A stretch of DNA of 64,000 nucleotides from Phreatobacter oligotrophus (GCF_003046185.1 NZ_PZZL01000002.1:62001-126000); one strand, 5' to 3'; shown: positions 34,465 to 44,797, counted from the first letter of the stretch. A program made the numbers and translations. Notes: generated from the sequence alone by a model not told the origin.

Positions 34465-35694
34465 ATGCCCCTGCAGTCCCAGCCGCTCCGTTCCCCTCCC
34501 GTCCTGCGCCTCGCGGCCCTCGCCGCAGCGGCGCTGGCGCTTGGCGGCTGCCTTGGGCCGAGCCTGTCGGGCATCACCGGCTCGGTGAGCGCGCTGACCG
34601 CACCTGCGGCCCAGCCGGTGGCGACGCCGGTCTTCGTTACCTCGACGCGGCCGGCCTTTGTCGGCGACCGGCTCGGCGCCCCCTCGGCGGAGCGCGCCCG
34701 GTTCTACCGCCAGGTCGTCAGCATGCCGCCCGGCCGCGCGACGGGCTCCATCCCCCGGCCGCAGATCACCTCCGAGAACCCGCGGCGCCACGCCGTCCTC
34801 ACGGATCGCGAGGCCCTCACCCCCGATGCCTTCCGCCGGGAGGTGGGCGAGGCCGTTGCGGCCAAGCCCTTCGACCAGCGCGACGTGCTGGTCTATGTGC
34901 ACGGCTTCAACACCGACTATGACGAGGCGGCCTTCCGCATCGTGCAGGTGGCGGCCGATGGCGGCTTCCGCGGCACGCAGGTGCTATTCACCTGGCCGAG
35001 CTATCGCCGCGTGCTCGCCTATTCCGGCGACCGGGAGGTTGCCACCGCCTCGCGCGACGCACTGGAAAAGCTGCTCTCGGACCTCGGCCGCACGCCGGGC
35101 GTCGGCCGCATCCACATCCTCGCCCATTCCATGGGCGCCTTCCTCACCATGGAGGCGCTGCGCCAGGCCTCCATCGCCGGCAATGGCGAACTCGGCGGCC
35201 GGCTTGGCGAGGTGATCCTTGCCGCGCCCGATCTCGACGTCGAGGTGTTCCGCCAGCAGATGGCGCGGATTTCGCGGCCCTCGCGGGTCTCGCTCTTCGT
35301 GCAGGCCGACGACCGGGCGCTTGCCGCCTCCTCCACCGTCGCCTGGGACCGCCAGAGGGTCGGGGCGCTCGACGTGCGCAATCCCCAGCACCGGCAGGTC
35401 ATCTCCTCGCTCGGCGTGCGCGTCTTCACCATGAGCGCGACCGGCTGGACCGACCTCGTCCGTCACGGCACCTTCGCCGAGGCGCCCGAGATCGTGCGGC
35501 TGATCGGCGGCAAGATCAGCCAGCCGCCGGTGATCGAGGATTCGCTGCCGCAGGTGGCGGAAGCCCCGCCCCTGCCCTCGGAATTGCGGGCGCCGCAGGA
35601 GCAGGCGCCGATGGCTGGCCAGCCGGAGAGCGCGCGGTCGGTGACGAGCGAGCCCCTGCCCAGCGCGGCTCCGCCGGTCCCTGCCGCCGACTAG
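34465..35694 (+). CDS. Alpha/beta hydrolase lipoprotein, DUF900 family
   Basis: 409 residues. A signal peptide with lipobox ALALGGCLG (Cys about residue 30) implies lipid anchoring. Hydrolase landmarks: VLVYVHGFNTDYDEAAFR (oxyanion strand), nucleophile elbow ILAHSMGAFLTMEAL, VILAAPDLDVEVFRQQM with the acidic residue, and late HRQVISS for the His region. The C-terminal ~70 residues are a Pro/Ala/Glu-rich tail. Substrate unknown; DUF900 members are esterase/lipase-like. The frame is open far upstream, but only ATG 34465 precedes the signal peptide. The stop overlaps the convergent HAD gene by 4 bp. Confidence 0.88.
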   Translation: MPLQSQPLRSPPVLRLAALAAAALALGGCLGPSLSGITGSVSALTAPAAQPVATPVFVTSTRPAFVGDRLGAPSAERARFYRQVVSMPPGRATGSIPRPQITSENPRRHAVLTDREALTPDAFRREVGEAVAAKPFDQRDVLVYVHGFNTDYDEAAFRIVQVAADGGFRGTQVLFTWPSYRRVLAYSGDREVATASRDALEKLLSDLGRTPGVGRIHILAHSMGAFLTMEALRQASIAGNGELGGRLGEVILAAPDLDVEVFRQQMARISRPSRVSLFVQADDRALAASSTVAWDRQRVGALDVRNPQHRQVISSLGVRVFTMSATGWTDLVRHGTFAEAPEIVRLIGGKISQPPVIEDSLPQVAEAPPLPSELRAPQEQAPMAGQPESARSVTSEPLPSAAPPVPAAD

Positions 35695-36338
35695 GGCGCC
35701 GGCCCCGGACCCGCGAGAATCAGGCGTTCCAGTTCGGCGGGCGCATCGACGATCGCCGTGGGATGTGCCGCCTCCAGCGCCTCGCGGCGGGACAAGCCCC
35801 ATGACACGGCGATGCTGGCGATCCCTGCCTCGCGGGCGGCGGTGACGTCACGCTCCTCGTCGCCGATGGCAACCGTCTGTTCCGGCGCGACCCGGTGACG
35901 GCGCATGAGGCCGTGAAACTTCGGCGCCTTGCCGAAGAGCGAGGCGCCGCAGGCAAAATCGACGACGAGCTCGGCCGCTGGCCCGAGAATGCGCTCGATG
36001 GTCGATCGGCTGTTGGAACTGGCGATGGCGACGATGACGCCCGCACCGCGCAGGCGGTCCAGATGAGCCGCCGCGAAGGGGAAGAGCGGGATCTTGGCCG
36101 CGTTCTCGGCGGCGAGACGGCGGAAGTCGGCGACAATGAACGGCAGTTTCCACAGCGGGACGCCAAGCGCCTGGATGATCTCGTGGTTCGGCCTGCCGCG
36201 CAGATGCTCTCGCTCGGCATCGTCGATGACGCGGTAGCCGTGGCGGCGGGCCATGTCGTTCATGACGCCGAAGCCCCATTCGGCGCTGTCGGCGAGGGTC
36301 CCGTCGAAGTCGAAGATCGCAAGGCGGTAAGCCGGCAT
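35691..36338 (-). CDS. HAD family phosphatase (phosphoglycolate phosphatase-like)
   Basis: 215 residues. Nucleophile motif FDFDGTLADS near residue 10, motif II IASSNSRS, Lys in LFGKAPKFHGLMRRH, and motif IV AIGDEERDVTAAREAGI. An alpha-helical cap is inserted after motif I, as in subfamily I phosphatases such as Gph/PGP. The physiological substrate cannot be told; it stands alone, without glycolate or nucleotide genes. Confidence 0.88.
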   Translation of the reverse strand: MPAYRLAIFDFDGTLADSAEWGFGVMNDMARRHGYRVIDDAEREHLRGRPNHEIIQALGVPLWKLPFIVADFRRLAAENAAKIPLFPFAAAHLDRLRGAGVIVAIASSNSRSTIERILGPAAELVVDFACGASLFGKAPKFHGLMRRHRVAPEQTVAIGDEERDVTAAREAGIASIAVSWGLSRREALEAAHPTAIVDAPAELERLILAGPGPAP

Positions 36339-36397
36339 ACCTCCCGGCTACCAGCCGGGGGCTGTGCGGTCAAACAGGCCACGGTTGTGGAGGCGCG

Positions 36398-36652
36398 TCA
36401 GGTGGCCGCGCCGACGAGGATGCGGGCTGCCGCGCTCACCGCGGCGAGGGCCGTGAACAGCGCGGCCCGGGCATTCAGGATCTGGGTTCGGTTCAAGGCG
36501 GTGACGATGCGGTTGATGTCGCCGGCATCGAGTTCCTCGGTCCGGCTGATGCGCCGGACGCGCTGCCCGCTCGCCACCCACCAGAACCAGGCCGAGAGGC
36601 AGGCCGCGAGGGCGATCATGAGGTCGAGGATGAGATTGAGCGTGGCGAGCAT
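36398..36652 (-). CDS. Small two-span membrane protein
   Basis: 84 residues from ATG 36652. Helix 1 is NLILDLMIALAACLSAWFWW, and helix 2 spans ALFTALAAVSAAARILVGAA. A polar loop holds RVRRISRTEELDAGDINRIVTALNRTQ. No domain recognised. It lies between the HAD gene and tctA, both on the minus strand. An ATG at 36676 would add eight residues. Confidence 0.6.
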   Translation of the reverse strand: MLATLNLILDLMIALAACLSAWFWWVASGQRVRRISRTEELDAGDINRIVTALNRTQILNARAALFTALAAVSAAARILVGAAT

Positions 36653-36730
36653 GGGGGTCCGGCTTGGCCCGCGCACCAGTGCCGCAGGGCGGCGCGCCGG
36701 GCAAGCCTTCGGCCCGCCCGGCGAAAGGTT

Positions 36731-38230
36731 TCATGCGGCGGCGGCGGTCGCCTGCGGGCGCTTCTTGTAGAGCCAGACGGCAAGCGGCCAGACCAGCAGG
36801 CCGATGGTGATCGCGGCGAGGGTCGCCGACACCGGACGGGCGAAGAAGGGCAGCAGCGAGCCGTCCGACTTGATGAGCGAGGTGATGAAGTGGGTCTCCA
36901 CCATGTTGCCCATGACGATGCCGAGCACGAGGGCCGCGACCGGGAAGCCGTTCTTCTCCATGAGGTAGCCGATGCAGCCGAAGGCGGCGACGGTGATGAC
37001 GAGGAACAGGTTGTTGCCGGTGGCGAAGGACCCGACGGCGCAGAGCAGCACGATCACCGGCATGATCGCCGAGCGCTTGGCCTTCAGGATGAAGGTGGCG
37101 AGGCGGATCATGATGATGCCGAGCGGGATCATGATGATGTTGCCCAGCATGAAGATGATGTAGAGCGCGTACATGCTCGACGCCTTCTCGGTGAAGAGCG
37201 TCGGGCCGGGATTGAGGCCCTTCATGTAGAGCACGCCGATGGCGATGGCGGTGATGGTGTCGCCGGGGATGCCGAAGAGCAGCGATGGCACCCAGCCCGA
37301 GGCGAGCGAGGCGTTGTTGGACGCGCCCGCCTCGATCAGCCCTTCCGGGTGGCCCGTTCCGAACTTCTCCGGCGTCTTCGAGAAGCGCTTGGCCATGGCG
37401 TAGGAGACCCAGGCCGCCATGTCGGCGCCGGCGCCCGGCAGCACGCCGATGATGATGCCAACGATGTTCCCGCGCGCTTGCTGCTTGGGATATTCCTTGG
37501 TCAGCTTCCATTGCCCCGCGAGGATCGAGCCGAACTTGCGCCGCGCGAGCTGCGGCGGCTCCGGCACCGACATGGCGCGCATGACCTCGGCGACCGCAAA
37601 ACAGCCGACGAGGGCGGGGATCACCTCGATGCCGCCGAGAAGGTCGGTCATGCCGAAGGTGAAGCGGGGCGTCCCGGCCGGGTTCTCGATGCCGACGCAG
37701 GCGATGAGCAGGCCGAGCAGCATGGCGGCGATGGCCTTCACCGGCGAGGATCGGGCGACGACGGTCGCGCACATCAGGCCGAGGAAGGCGAGCCAGAAAT
37801 ATTCGAAGGTCGAGAAGGATAGCGCGAACTCCGCCAGGAGCGGCGCCATGATGATGAGCGAGAGCGTGCCGAAAACGCCGCCGAGCGCCGAGAACCACAG
37901 GCAGATGCCGAGCGCCAGCTCAGGCTGGCCCTTGCGGGTCATGGCATAGGCCTCGTCCGTATAGGCGGCCGAGGCGGGGGTGCCGGGGATGCGCAGGAGG
38001 CAGCCGGGAATGTCGCCGGAGAAGATCGCCATGGCCGAGGCGGTGATGATCGTGGCGATGGCGGCGATGGGCGACAGGTAGAAGGTGACCGGCACGAGCA
38101 GCGCCGTCGCCATGGTGGCCGACAGGCCGGGCAGCGAGCCGACGACCAGGCCGTAGATGGCGGAGAGCAGGATGGCCAGCAGCACGTCGGGTGCCAGCAC
38201 CATCTGCCAGGCTTCGATGAAGGTGCTCAT
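36731..38230 (-). CDS. tctA: Tripartite tricarboxylate transporter, large permease TctA
   Basis: 499 residues, about 11-12 transmembrane segments, the large permease of the TTT family. Hallmarks: GLVVGSLPGLSATMATALLVP near the N-terminus, GCLLRIPGTPASAA, and VGIENPAGTPRFTFG with a central GVLPGAGADMAAWVSYAMAKR. It moves a carboxylate with cation symport, using substrate delivered by TctC. Together with tctB (6 bp upstream) and tctC it forms a complete operon. The transported acid is not determinable here. Confidence 0.95.
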   Translation of the reverse strand: MSTFIEAWQMVLAPDVLLAILLSAIYGLVVGSLPGLSATMATALLVPVTFYLSPIAAIATIITASAMAIFSGDIPGCLLRIPGTPASAAYTDEAYAMTRKGQPELALGICLWFSALGGVFGTLSLIIMAPLLAEFALSFSTFEYFWLAFLGLMCATVVARSSPVKAIAAMLLGLLIACVGIENPAGTPRFTFGMTDLLGGIEVIPALVGCFAVAEVMRAMSVPEPPQLARRKFGSILAGQWKLTKEYPKQQARGNIVGIIIGVLPGAGADMAAWVSYAMAKRFSKTPEKFGTGHPEGLIEAGASNNASLASGWVPSLLFGIPGDTITAIAIGVLYMKGLNPGPTLFTEKASSMYALYIIFMLGNIIMIPLGIIMIRLATFILKAKRSAIMPVIVLLCAVGSFATGNNLFLVITVAAFGCIGYLMEKNGFPVAALVLGIVMGNMVETHFITSLIKSDGSLLPFFARPVSATLAAITIGLLVWPLAVWLYKKRPQATAAAA

Positions 38231-38236
38231 GTCGGC

Positions 38237-38734
38237 CTACCAGGGCATCGGGAGAAGGCCGGGCGGCAGCGGCACGCGCAGCAGCTTGGCGAAGATCAGG
38301 TGGACCGCGGGCGGGGCGCAGAGGGCGAGGATGAGCGCGGAACGCCAGGTGCCGCCGAGCGCGAAGCAGGTGGTCGCGACCATCACCGCGGCGGTCGGGA
38401 TGAAGCCGAGATGGTCGACCGTGAAGGCGTAGAAGAGCAGGAGCAGCGGCGGCACCAGCGTCTTCAGCGCGCCATGGGCCACGGGCGGGGCAGCGTCGGC
38501 GGGGACATGGGCGCCGTCCTCGGAGGCCACGACCTCCTCGGGCTCCTCGAAGGAGGCGCCGATGCCGATGGCGATGGCGATGCCGCAGAGGACGAGGCCG
38601 ATGCCGATCACCATCGGGAAGACGTTGGGGCCGACCTGCTGGCCGGGAACGGGCGGCAGCAGCGAGCCGCCATAGGCGGCGGCGGCTCCCAGCACGGCGA
38701 TGCCGATGCCGGTGACGCGGTTCGGGATATGCAT
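38237..38734 (-). CDS. tctB: Tripartite tricarboxylate transporter, small permease TctB
   Basis: 165 residues with four hydrophobic segments, the size and topology of TctB. The first helix is GIGIAVLGAAAAYGGSLLPP; the last region (LALCAPPAVHLIFAKLLRVPLPPGLLP) is the family's conserved C-terminus. An acidic cytoplasmic insertion (FEEPEEVVASEDG) separates helices 2 and 3. It lies between tctC (61 bp upstream) and tctA. Confidence 0.9.
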   Translation of the reverse strand: MHIPNRVTGIGIAVLGAAAAYGGSLLPPVPGQQVGPNVFPMVIGIGLVLCGIAIAIGIGASFEEPEEVVASEDGAHVPADAAPPVAHGALKTLVPPLLLLFYAFTVDHLGFIPTAAVMVATTCFALGGTWRSALILALCAPPAVHLIFAKLLRVPLPPGLLPMPW

Positions 38735-38795
38735 GGGATTGGACCTTGGGCGCGCGGACCCGCGGAGACCGCGGGTCCTGCCGATGGATGCGAGG

Positions 38796-39785
38796 TCAGG
38801 CCTGGCGGGCGAGGCCCGCGGCCTTCATGGCAACGCCCATGGCGGCGTCACCCTCGGCCATGAACTTGGCGAAGCCTGCGCCGTCGGCCCATTTCACGCC
38901 GAAGCCGCGGGCCGCCATGAAGTCCGTGAATTCCTTGGACTCGTTGATCTTCTTGAGCACCGAGACGAAGCGCTCGGTGATCGGCGCCGGCAGGCCCTTG
39001 GGCGCGGCGATGCCGCGCCAGGCGCCGACGGAGTAGTCGACGCCGATGGCCTCCTTCAGCGTCGGCACGTTCGGGAACTGCGGGTTGCGGGCCGCGGCCA
39101 TGATGGCCAGCGACTTGGCGCGACCGGCGTCCAGCATGGCCTTGGCCTCGGGGACCGAGCAGGTGACGATGTCGATGCCGCCGGCGGCGAGGTCCTGCAT
39201 GGCCGGGGCGGCGCCGTTCGAAGGCACCCACGGCACGGCGCTGGCCGGCAGGCCCATGGCGCCGAGCCAGCCGACGAGGGCGAGATGCCAGATGCCGCCC
39301 TGGCCGGTGCCGGAGGCCTTGAACTTGCCCGGGTTCGCCTTGATCGCATCGGCCAGAGCCTTGAGATCGGCGAAGGGGCTGGAGGCCGAGACCTGCACGC
39401 CCGGCGGGTCCTCGTTCATCAGCGCCAGCGGCGTGTAGCTGTCGTGCTTGAGCTGGGTCAGGCCCTGCCAGTGCATCATGGTGATTTCCACCGTCACCAT
39501 GCCGATCGTGTAGCCATCGGCCGCACCGGTCGCGATGGCGGAATGGCCGACGACGCCGGAGCCGCCGGTGCGGTTCACGACGTTCACCGGCTGGCCGAAC
39601 TCGCGCTCCATAAGCGAGCCGACGATGCGGGCGGTGGCGTCCGTGCCGCCGCCGGCGCCCCAGGGCACGACGAGGGTGATCGGGCGGGCGGGGAAGGCCT
39701 GGGCGAGAGCGGGGGCCGAGAGCTGCGATGCGAGGCCGAGGCCGGCAGCGCCGGCCATGAGATGACGACGGCTGAGTTCAGTCAT
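38796..39785 (-). CDS. tctC: TctC/Bug-family solute receptor
   Basis: 329 residues from ATG 39785, with AAGGGAGGA upstream. It is a periplasmic extracytoplasmic receptor of the tripartite tricarboxylate transporter. The signal peptide has an Arg pair (SRRHLMAGAAGLGLASQ), so Tat export is possible. Bug signature: FPARPITLVVPWGAGGGTDATAR, VNVVNRTGGSGVVGHSAIA, and the central GTGQGG/LAAGGIDIVTCS pieces. It heads the tctCBA operon. A palindrome ACCGTT-N3-AACGGT lies 83 bp upstream of its start. Confidence 0.93.
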   Translation of the reverse strand: MTELSRRHLMAGAAGLGLASQLSAPALAQAFPARPITLVVPWGAGGGTDATARIVGSLMEREFGQPVNVVNRTGGSGVVGHSAIATGAADGYTIGMVTVEITMMHWQGLTQLKHDSYTPLALMNEDPPGVQVSASSPFADLKALADAIKANPGKFKASGTGQGGIWHLALVGWLGAMGLPASAVPWVPSNGAAPAMQDLAAGGIDIVTCSVPEAKAMLDAGRAKSLAIMAAARNPQFPNVPTLKEAIGVDYSVGAWRGIAAPKGLPAPITERFVSVLKKINESKEFTDFMAARGFGVKWADGAGFAKFMAEGDAAMGVAMKAAGLARQA

Positions 39786-39867
39786 GGTGATCCTCCCTTG
39801 ATCCATCGGCCGGTTGATCCGGCTCGTGTCTGGTATGGAAGGCTGCACCGGAATGGAGGGCGTTTCA

Positions 39868-39882
39868 ACCGTTTCGAACGGT
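39868..39882. promoter_or_regulatory. Palindrome upstream of tctCBA
   Basis: ACCGTT-TCG-AACGGT, perfect 6-bp arms, in the 207-bp space between the tctC and mazE starts. It is a candidate operator for the tct operon; no regulator gene is adjacent. Confidence 0.4.
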
Positions 39883-39992
39883 GGTGCGATGGTGCGCACA
39901 GGAGGGTTGCGGCTGCAGACAAGCCACTAGAACACCCCGATTGAACCTCGAGGCGTCACGCGTTACGGTTCACACTTGCGAAGGGGCATGCG

Positions 39993-40199
39993 ATGGCCGG
40001 GACGGCAAATCGAATGAGGGCGCTCCGCGAGAGACGCAAGGCCGCTGGATTGCGCGAAGTGCGGCTGGTGGTGCCAGACGCCCGTCTCACGACGACGCGG
40101 CGGCGCGTCGCCGAGCAGGTCGCTCGTCTCGACCCCAGTGCCGAAGAAGATGCTATGCGATGGGTCGAGGCCGTCGCGGAGTTCGACGAATCCAAGTGA
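39993..40199 (+). CDS. mazE: MazE-like antitoxin (DUF3018)
   Basis: 68 residues. The N-terminus (TANRMRALRERRKAAGLREVRLVVPDAR) matches DUF3018/MazE-like antitoxins, a basic DNA-binding segment followed by a beta strand. The acidic C-terminus (DPSAEEDAMRWVEAVAEFDESK) is likely the part that covers the toxin. GAAGGGG precedes the start. It overlaps the toxin gene by GTGA, the usual coupled arrangement. Antitoxin/toxin complexes normally repress their own promoter. Confidence 0.85.
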   Translation: MAGTANRMRALRERRKAAGLREVRLVVPDARLTTTRRRVAEQVARLDPSAEEDAMRWVEAVAEFDESK

Positions 40200-40543
40200 C
40201 GGACACGCCCAGCCTCACACGGGGGGACGTGGTCCTGGTCTCTGCGAGCGGCGACTATGGCAAACCGAGACCAGCTGTCGTGGTCCAGACGGACGCGATG
40301 CCGCCAGCCCACGCTTCGGTCGTGGTCTGCCCAATGACATCGGAACTGGTCGAGGCGCGGGATTTCCGTGTCGATATCGAACCGTCAGGCCAGAATGGTC
40401 TGCGGCTGCCATCTCAGGTGATGGCAGACAAACCGGTCACCATCAGGCGCGCGAAGATATCCACCATCATCGGCAGGCTGGACGATGGAGACATGGGCCG
40501 GGTCTCGACCGCCCTCGCCTTCGTCTTGGGTTTCGGCGACTGA
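40196..40543 (+). CDS. mazF: MazF/PemK-type toxin (endoribonuclease)
   Basis: 115 residues from GTG 40196, overlapping the antitoxin stop by 4 bp. PemK/MazF landmarks: LTRGDVVLVSASGDYGKPRPAVVVQTD at the N-terminus, SVVVCPMTSE, and VMADKPVTIRRAKISTIIGRLDDGDMGRVSTALAFVLG. MazF enzymes cleave mRNA at short motifs when the antitoxin is degraded. The catalytic Arg/Thr region (KPRPAVVVQT, CPMTS) is intact, so it is probably active. It lies between tctCBA and the mutase genes. Confidence 0.88.
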   Translation: MTDTPSLTRGDVVLVSASGDYGKPRPAVVVQTDAMPPAHASVVVCPMTSELVEARDFRVDIEPSGQNGLRLPSQVMADKPVTIRRAKISTIIGRLDDGDMGRVSTALAFVLGFGD

Positions 40544-40551
40544 CCTGCCGT

Positions 40552-42699
40552 CTACTCCGCCGCCTGGACGTAGCCCAGCTTGGCGTTGAGCTTGTCGATG
40601 AGGTCGATGGCGGCGTCGGCGATGGGCGTGCCCGGCGGGAAGATCGACGAGGCGCCGGCGGCATAGAGCGCGTCGAAGTCCTGAGGCGGGATGACGCCGC
40701 CAACGACGATCATGATGTCCTCGCGGCCCTGCTTGGCCAGTTCCGCCTTGAGCTCCGGCACCAGAGTCAGGTGGCCGGCGGCGAGCGAGGAGACGCCGAC
40801 GCAGTGGACGTCGTTCTCGATCGCCTGCTTGGCGGCCTCCCCCGGGGTTGCGAAGAGCGGCCCGATATCGACGTCGAAGCCGAGATCGGCGAAGGCCGAG
40901 GCGATGACCTTCTGTCCCCTGTCATGGCCGTCCTGGCCGACCTTGGCGACGAGGATGCGGGGGCGGCGGCCCTCGTTCTCGGCGAAGGCCTCGACCATGT
41001 GCTGGACCTTCGAGACGTTCTCGTTCATCGCGCCGACCTCGCGCTTGTAGACGCCGGAAATGGCCTTGATCTCGGCCTTGTGGCGGCCGAACACCTTCTC
41101 CATCGCATCCGACATCTCGCCGACCGTCGCCTTGGCGCGGGCGGCATTGATGGCGAGCGCGAGCAGGTTGCCGTTGCCGGCGGCTCCGGCGGTCAGCGCG
41201 TCGAGCGCCGCCTGGACCTCGGCCGGATTGCGCTCGGCGCGCAGGCGCTTCAGCTTCTCGATCTGGCTGGCGCGCACGGCCGAGTTGTCGACCTTCAGCA
41301 CGTCGATGGGCTTCTCGCCGTCGGGGCGGAACTTGTTGACCCCGATGACCGACTGCACGCCGGAATCGATACGCGCCTGGGTCTTGGCCGCGGCCTCTTC
41401 GATGCGCAACTTGGGGATGCCGGCATCAATCGCCTTGGCCATGCCGCCAAGGGCCTCGACCTCCTGGATATGCTCCCACGCCTTGGCAGCAAGGTCGGCG
41501 GTGAGGCGCTCGACATAGAGCGAGCCGCCCCAGGGATCGATGATCCGGGTCGTGCCGCTCTCCTGCTGCAGGAAGAGCTGGGTGTTGCGGGCGATGCGGG
41601 CGGAGAAGTCGGTCGGCAGCGCCAGCGCCTCGTCGAGGGCGTTGGTGTGCAGCGACTGGGTGTGGCCCTGCGTTGCCGCCATGGCCTCGATCTGGGTGCG
41701 CACGACGTTGTTGAACACATCCTGGGCGGTCAGCGACCAGCCGGAGGTCTGCGAGTGCGTGCGCAGCGGCAGCGACTTGTCGCTCTTCGGGTCGAACTGC
41801 TTGACGAGCTTGGCCCAGAGGAGGCGCGCGGCGCGGAGCTTTGCCACCTCCATGAAGAAGTTCATACCGATGGCCCAGAAGAAGGAGAGCCGCGGCGCGA
41901 ATTGGTCGACCGTCATGCCGGCGGCGATGCCGGCGCGGATATATTCGACGCCATCGGCCAGCGTGTAGGCGAGCTCGAGGTCTTGCGTCGCCCCGGCCTC
42001 CTGCATGTGATAGCCGGAAATCGAGATCGAATTGTACTTCGGCATCTCCTTCGCCGTGTGGGCGAAGATGTCGGAGATGATCCGCATCGAGGGCTTGGGC
42101 GGATAAATGTAGGTGTTGCGGACCATGAACTCCTTGAGGATGTCGTTCTGGATGGTCCCGGAGAGCTTGGACTGCGGCACGCCCTGCTCTTCCGCCGCGG
42201 CGATGTAGAGCGCGAGGATCGGCAACACCGCGCCGTTCATGGTCATGGACACACTCATCTGGTCCAGCGGGATGCCGGAGAACAGCGTGCGCATGTCGTA
42301 GATGCTGTCGATGGCGACGCCCGCCATGCCCACATCGCCGGAAACGCGGGGATGGTCGGAGTCATAGCCGCGGTGGGTGGCGAGGTCGAAGGCGACCGAC
42401 AGGCCCTTCTGTCCGGCGGCCAGGTTGCGCCGGTAGAAGGCGTTGGAATCCTCGGCCGTGGAGAAGCCGGCATATTGCCGGATCGTCCAGGGCTGGTTCA
42501 CGTACATGGTGGGATAGGGGCCGCGCAGGAACGGCTTGATCCCCGGATAGGTGTCGAGGAAGTCGATGCCGGCAAGGTCCGCCTGCGTGTGGACCGGGCG
42601 CACGGCGATCTCTTCCGGCGTCAGCCAGGTCGCGCCGCCGCTCGCGACGGGCGTGGCGTCGGCGAAATCGATGGTGGTGAAATCGGGGATGCGGGTCAT
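40552..42699 (-). CDS. mutB: Methylmalonyl-CoA mutase, large (catalytic) subunit
   Basis: 715 residues from ATG 42699, with GAGGAGA upstream. It isomerises (R)-methylmalonyl-CoA to succinyl-CoA using adenosylcobalamin. The TIM barrel ([55 protein letters not shown]) and C-terminal B12 domain ([16 protein letters not shown] about residue 590, then GVSSLAAGH and VGGVIPPQD) are complete. DxHxxG supplies the axial His. It follows mutA with a 10-bp gap. Together they allow propionyl-CoA, branched-chain amino acid or odd-chain fatty acid breakdown. Confidence 0.97.
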   Translation of the reverse strand: MTRIPDFTTIDFADATPVASGGATWLTPEEIAVRPVHTQADLAGIDFLDTYPGIKPFLRGPYPTMYVNQPWTIRQYAGFSTAEDSNAFYRRNLAAGQKGLSVAFDLATHRGYDSDHPRVSGDVGMAGVAIDSIYDMRTLFSGIPLDQMSVSMTMNGAVLPILALYIAAAEEQGVPQSKLSGTIQNDILKEFMVRNTYIYPPKPSMRIISDIFAHTAKEMPKYNSISISGYHMQEAGATQDLELAYTLADGVEYIRAGIAAGMTVDQFAPRLSFFWAIGMNFFMEVAKLRAARLLWAKLVKQFDPKSDKSLPLRTHSQTSGWSLTAQDVFNNVVRTQIEAMAATQGHTQSLHTNALDEALALPTDFSARIARNTQLFLQQESGTTRIIDPWGGSLYVERLTADLAAKAWEHIQEVEALGGMAKAIDAGIPKLRIEEAAAKTQARIDSGVQSVIGVNKFRPDGEKPIDVLKVDNSAVRASQIEKLKRLRAERNPAEVQAALDALTAGAAGNGNLLALAINAARAKATVGEMSDAMEKVFGRHKAEIKAISGVYKREVGAMNENVSKVQHMVEAFAENEGRRPRILVAKVGQDGHDRGQKVIASAFADLGFDVDIGPLFATPGEAAKQAIENDVHCVGVSSLAAGHLTLVPELKAELAKQGREDIMIVVGGVIPPQDFDALYAAGASSIFPPGTPIADAAIDLIDKLNAKLGYVQAAE

Positions 42700-42709
42700 G
42701 GCCGTCTCC

Positions 42710-44695
42710 TCACGCATCCAGCGCCGCATGGGCGCGGTTCAGGAAGTCTAGCACGTCGCCGCCGGCGAAGACGAAACCGTCGATGCCGGCCGCCTTGAGA
42801 CCCTCCTCGAGGTCGCCGGGGCGACCCGCGAGCCAGAGCTGTTTCGCTCCCGCCCCCTTGAGGGCCTCCGCGACATGGGCTGCCTCGGCCGCATAGAGCT
42901 CGTCGGAGGAGCAGAGGCAGGCGATGGTGGCGCCGCTCGCCGCGAAGGCGTCGCGGATCGCCGCGACATCGGCAAAGCCTGAGGGGATCGGCGCATCGAA
43001 GCCGCCGGCCTCGAAGAGGTTGCGGGCGAAGGTGGCGCGCGCCGTGAAGGCGGCGACGGGGCCGATCACGGCGAGGAACACCTTCGGCCGCGTGCCGGTC
43101 GCGGCGGTCACCGCGTCGAGCTTCGCCCTGAGCGCCTCGAAGGGCTCGGCGAGGCGGATCGGCGCGAGGGCCTCGACGAAGATCGTGTCGCTCTTCAGCC
43201 TCGACAGGGCCGAACGGATGGCGCCCGACGCGAAAGCCTTCACCTGCGCCTCGAAGCGCTCGCCCCTGGCCGCGGCCGGCAGGTCGATCGGCGCGGCGCC
43301 CCGGCGGGTCTCGCGCTTCGGCGCGGCGAGCACCTCGGGCACCGTCTCATGGACATTGGGGAATTCGGAGGCACCCGTCAGCGGCTCGCGGCGCTTGGCG
43401 ATGGCGGCGGCGCGCTCGGCGCGCACCTTGGCCACGGCCGGCTGGACGAGGTTGGCGGACAGGGCGGCGACGATGCCGCCGGCCTTCTCCCACTCCTGGA
43501 ACTGGGCCCAGGCCCGCTTACAGAGCTCGTCGGTCAGCGCCTCCATGCCGCCGGAGCCGGCGGCGGGGTCGGCGACGCGGTGGAGGTTCGATTCCTCAAT
43601 GAGGATGAGCTGGGTGTTGCGGGCGATGCGGCGCGCGAAGGCATCGGGAAGGCCGATGGCGGCGGTCCAGGGCTCGACCACGACGTGATCCGCGCCGCCG
43701 ACACCGGCGGCGAAGACCGCGGTGGTGGTGCGCAGCCAGTTCACGGCCGGGTCGACGCGGGTGAGCATGCGCCAGGCCGTCTCGGCATGGAGGTCGAGAT
43801 GGGAGGGCGCAAGGCCGCAAGCCGTCTCGAGCCGCGCCCAGAGCTTGCGCATGGCGCGGACCTTGGCGGTCGAGAGGAACTGGTCGGCATCGACCGAGAG
43901 CACGACGGACAGCGCCTGCGCCGCCTCCGCCAGGGGCAGGCCGGCCGCCTCCAGCATGCGCCAGTACTGCACGGCGGAGCCGAGCACATAGGCGAGCTCC
44001 TGCACCTCCGAGCCGCCGGCATCGTGGATGACGCGGCCATCGGCGACGAGCTGCGTGCCGCCGAAGCCACGGCGCCGCAGGGCGAGCACCGCGTCAGAGG
44101 CCTTGGCCGCAGCGCCGGTCCAATCCTCCAGCGTGCCGCGGCGGGCGAAGGCGCCAACGGGATCGATGCCGAAGGCGATGGTGAGCGAGGCCGGATCGAT
44201 GCCATCGCGCTCGGCCTTCGCCGCCAGCATGGCCGCGACATGGCCGGCAGAGGTTCCGGCATCGATGCGAACGGGGATGAGGTCGAGCATCACGCCCGCC
44301 AGCAGGGCATCGAGATCCGCGAGGCCATCGATCACCATGGCATCGCCGCGCCGGTCGCCGATGGCGCCGCGGGTGACAATGGTGAGGCCCGAGGCGCCGC
44401 CCGAGAGGTCCTCCAGCGCCAGGCCGTTGGCGGCGGCGGGATCGGGATGATCGGCGCGCTGGGCGACCGTCCAGGGCAGGCCGGGGGCGCGGGCGGCAAG
44501 CGGGGCAGCGCCGGCCTTGCGCGGATACAGCGGCTGGACGGCGATGCCATCGGCGGTGCGGCCCACCAGCACCTTGTCGAAGGGCTTGCCCTTCAGCACG
44601 GCGTCGACGGCCGCGCGCCAGGCGGCTTCCGTCGCGGGCGGGAACTCGGAGGCGAGCGCGAGAGATGCGTCGGGCGAGGTCATGGTGTCGGTCAT
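42710..44695 (-). CDS. mutA: Methylmalonyl-CoA mutase, small (beta) subunit
   Basis: 661 residues. Homologous to the large subunit, but the B12-binding motif is lost: the region after [12 protein letters not shown] reads [13 protein letters not shown] instead of DxHxxGxK, as in known beta subunits. It is structural in the heterodimer. The barrel part keeps [35 protein letters not shown]. It is the first gene of mutAB. The divergent neighbour is the nucleotidyltransferase at 44845; a CtrA-like site sits between. Confidence 0.94.
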   Translation of the reverse strand: MTDTMTSPDASLALASEFPPATEAAWRAAVDAVLKGKPFDKVLVGRTADGIAVQPLYPRKAGAAPLAARAPGLPWTVAQRADHPDPAAANGLALEDLSGGASGLTIVTRGAIGDRRGDAMVIDGLADLDALLAGVMLDLIPVRIDAGTSAGHVAAMLAAKAERDGIDPASLTIAFGIDPVGAFARRGTLEDWTGAAAKASDAVLALRRRGFGGTQLVADGRVIHDAGGSEVQELAYVLGSAVQYWRMLEAAGLPLAEAAQALSVVLSVDADQFLSTAKVRAMRKLWARLETACGLAPSHLDLHAETAWRMLTRVDPAVNWLRTTTAVFAAGVGGADHVVVEPWTAAIGLPDAFARRIARNTQLILIEESNLHRVADPAAGSGGMEALTDELCKRAWAQFQEWEKAGGIVAALSANLVQPAVAKVRAERAAAIAKRREPLTGASEFPNVHETVPEVLAAPKRETRRGAAPIDLPAAARGERFEAQVKAFASGAIRSALSRLKSDTIFVEALAPIRLAEPFEALRAKLDAVTAATGTRPKVFLAVIGPVAAFTARATFARNLFEAGGFDAPIPSGFADVAAIRDAFAASGATIACLCSSDELYAAEAAHVAEALKGAGAKQLWLAGRPGDLEEGLKAAGIDGFVFAGGDVLDFLNRAHAALDA

Positions 44696-44778
44696 GCAGC
44701 TTCGATGCCACGAAGAATGCCCGACAGGAAGGCGTCCTTTGGGCGGAGCGGGGCGCCTCGCCGGAACGGGGCGATGCC

Positions 44779-44797
44779 TTTACCGCCCGTTAACCAT
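44779..44797. promoter_or_regulatory. Candidate CtrA site, TTTA-N7-TTAACCAT
   Basis: TTTA (44779-44782), 7 bp, then TTAACCAT (44790-44797), differing from the CtrA consensus TTAA-N7-TTAA in one base of the first half. It is 47 bp before the rfbF-like start and 83 bp before the mutA start. Confidence 0.45.

Noticed and set aside
40138-42798. 886-residue plus-strand open frame across mutB
   Set aside because: It is antisense to methylmalonyl-CoA mutase, whose motifs are complete; no recognisable domain on the plus strand.
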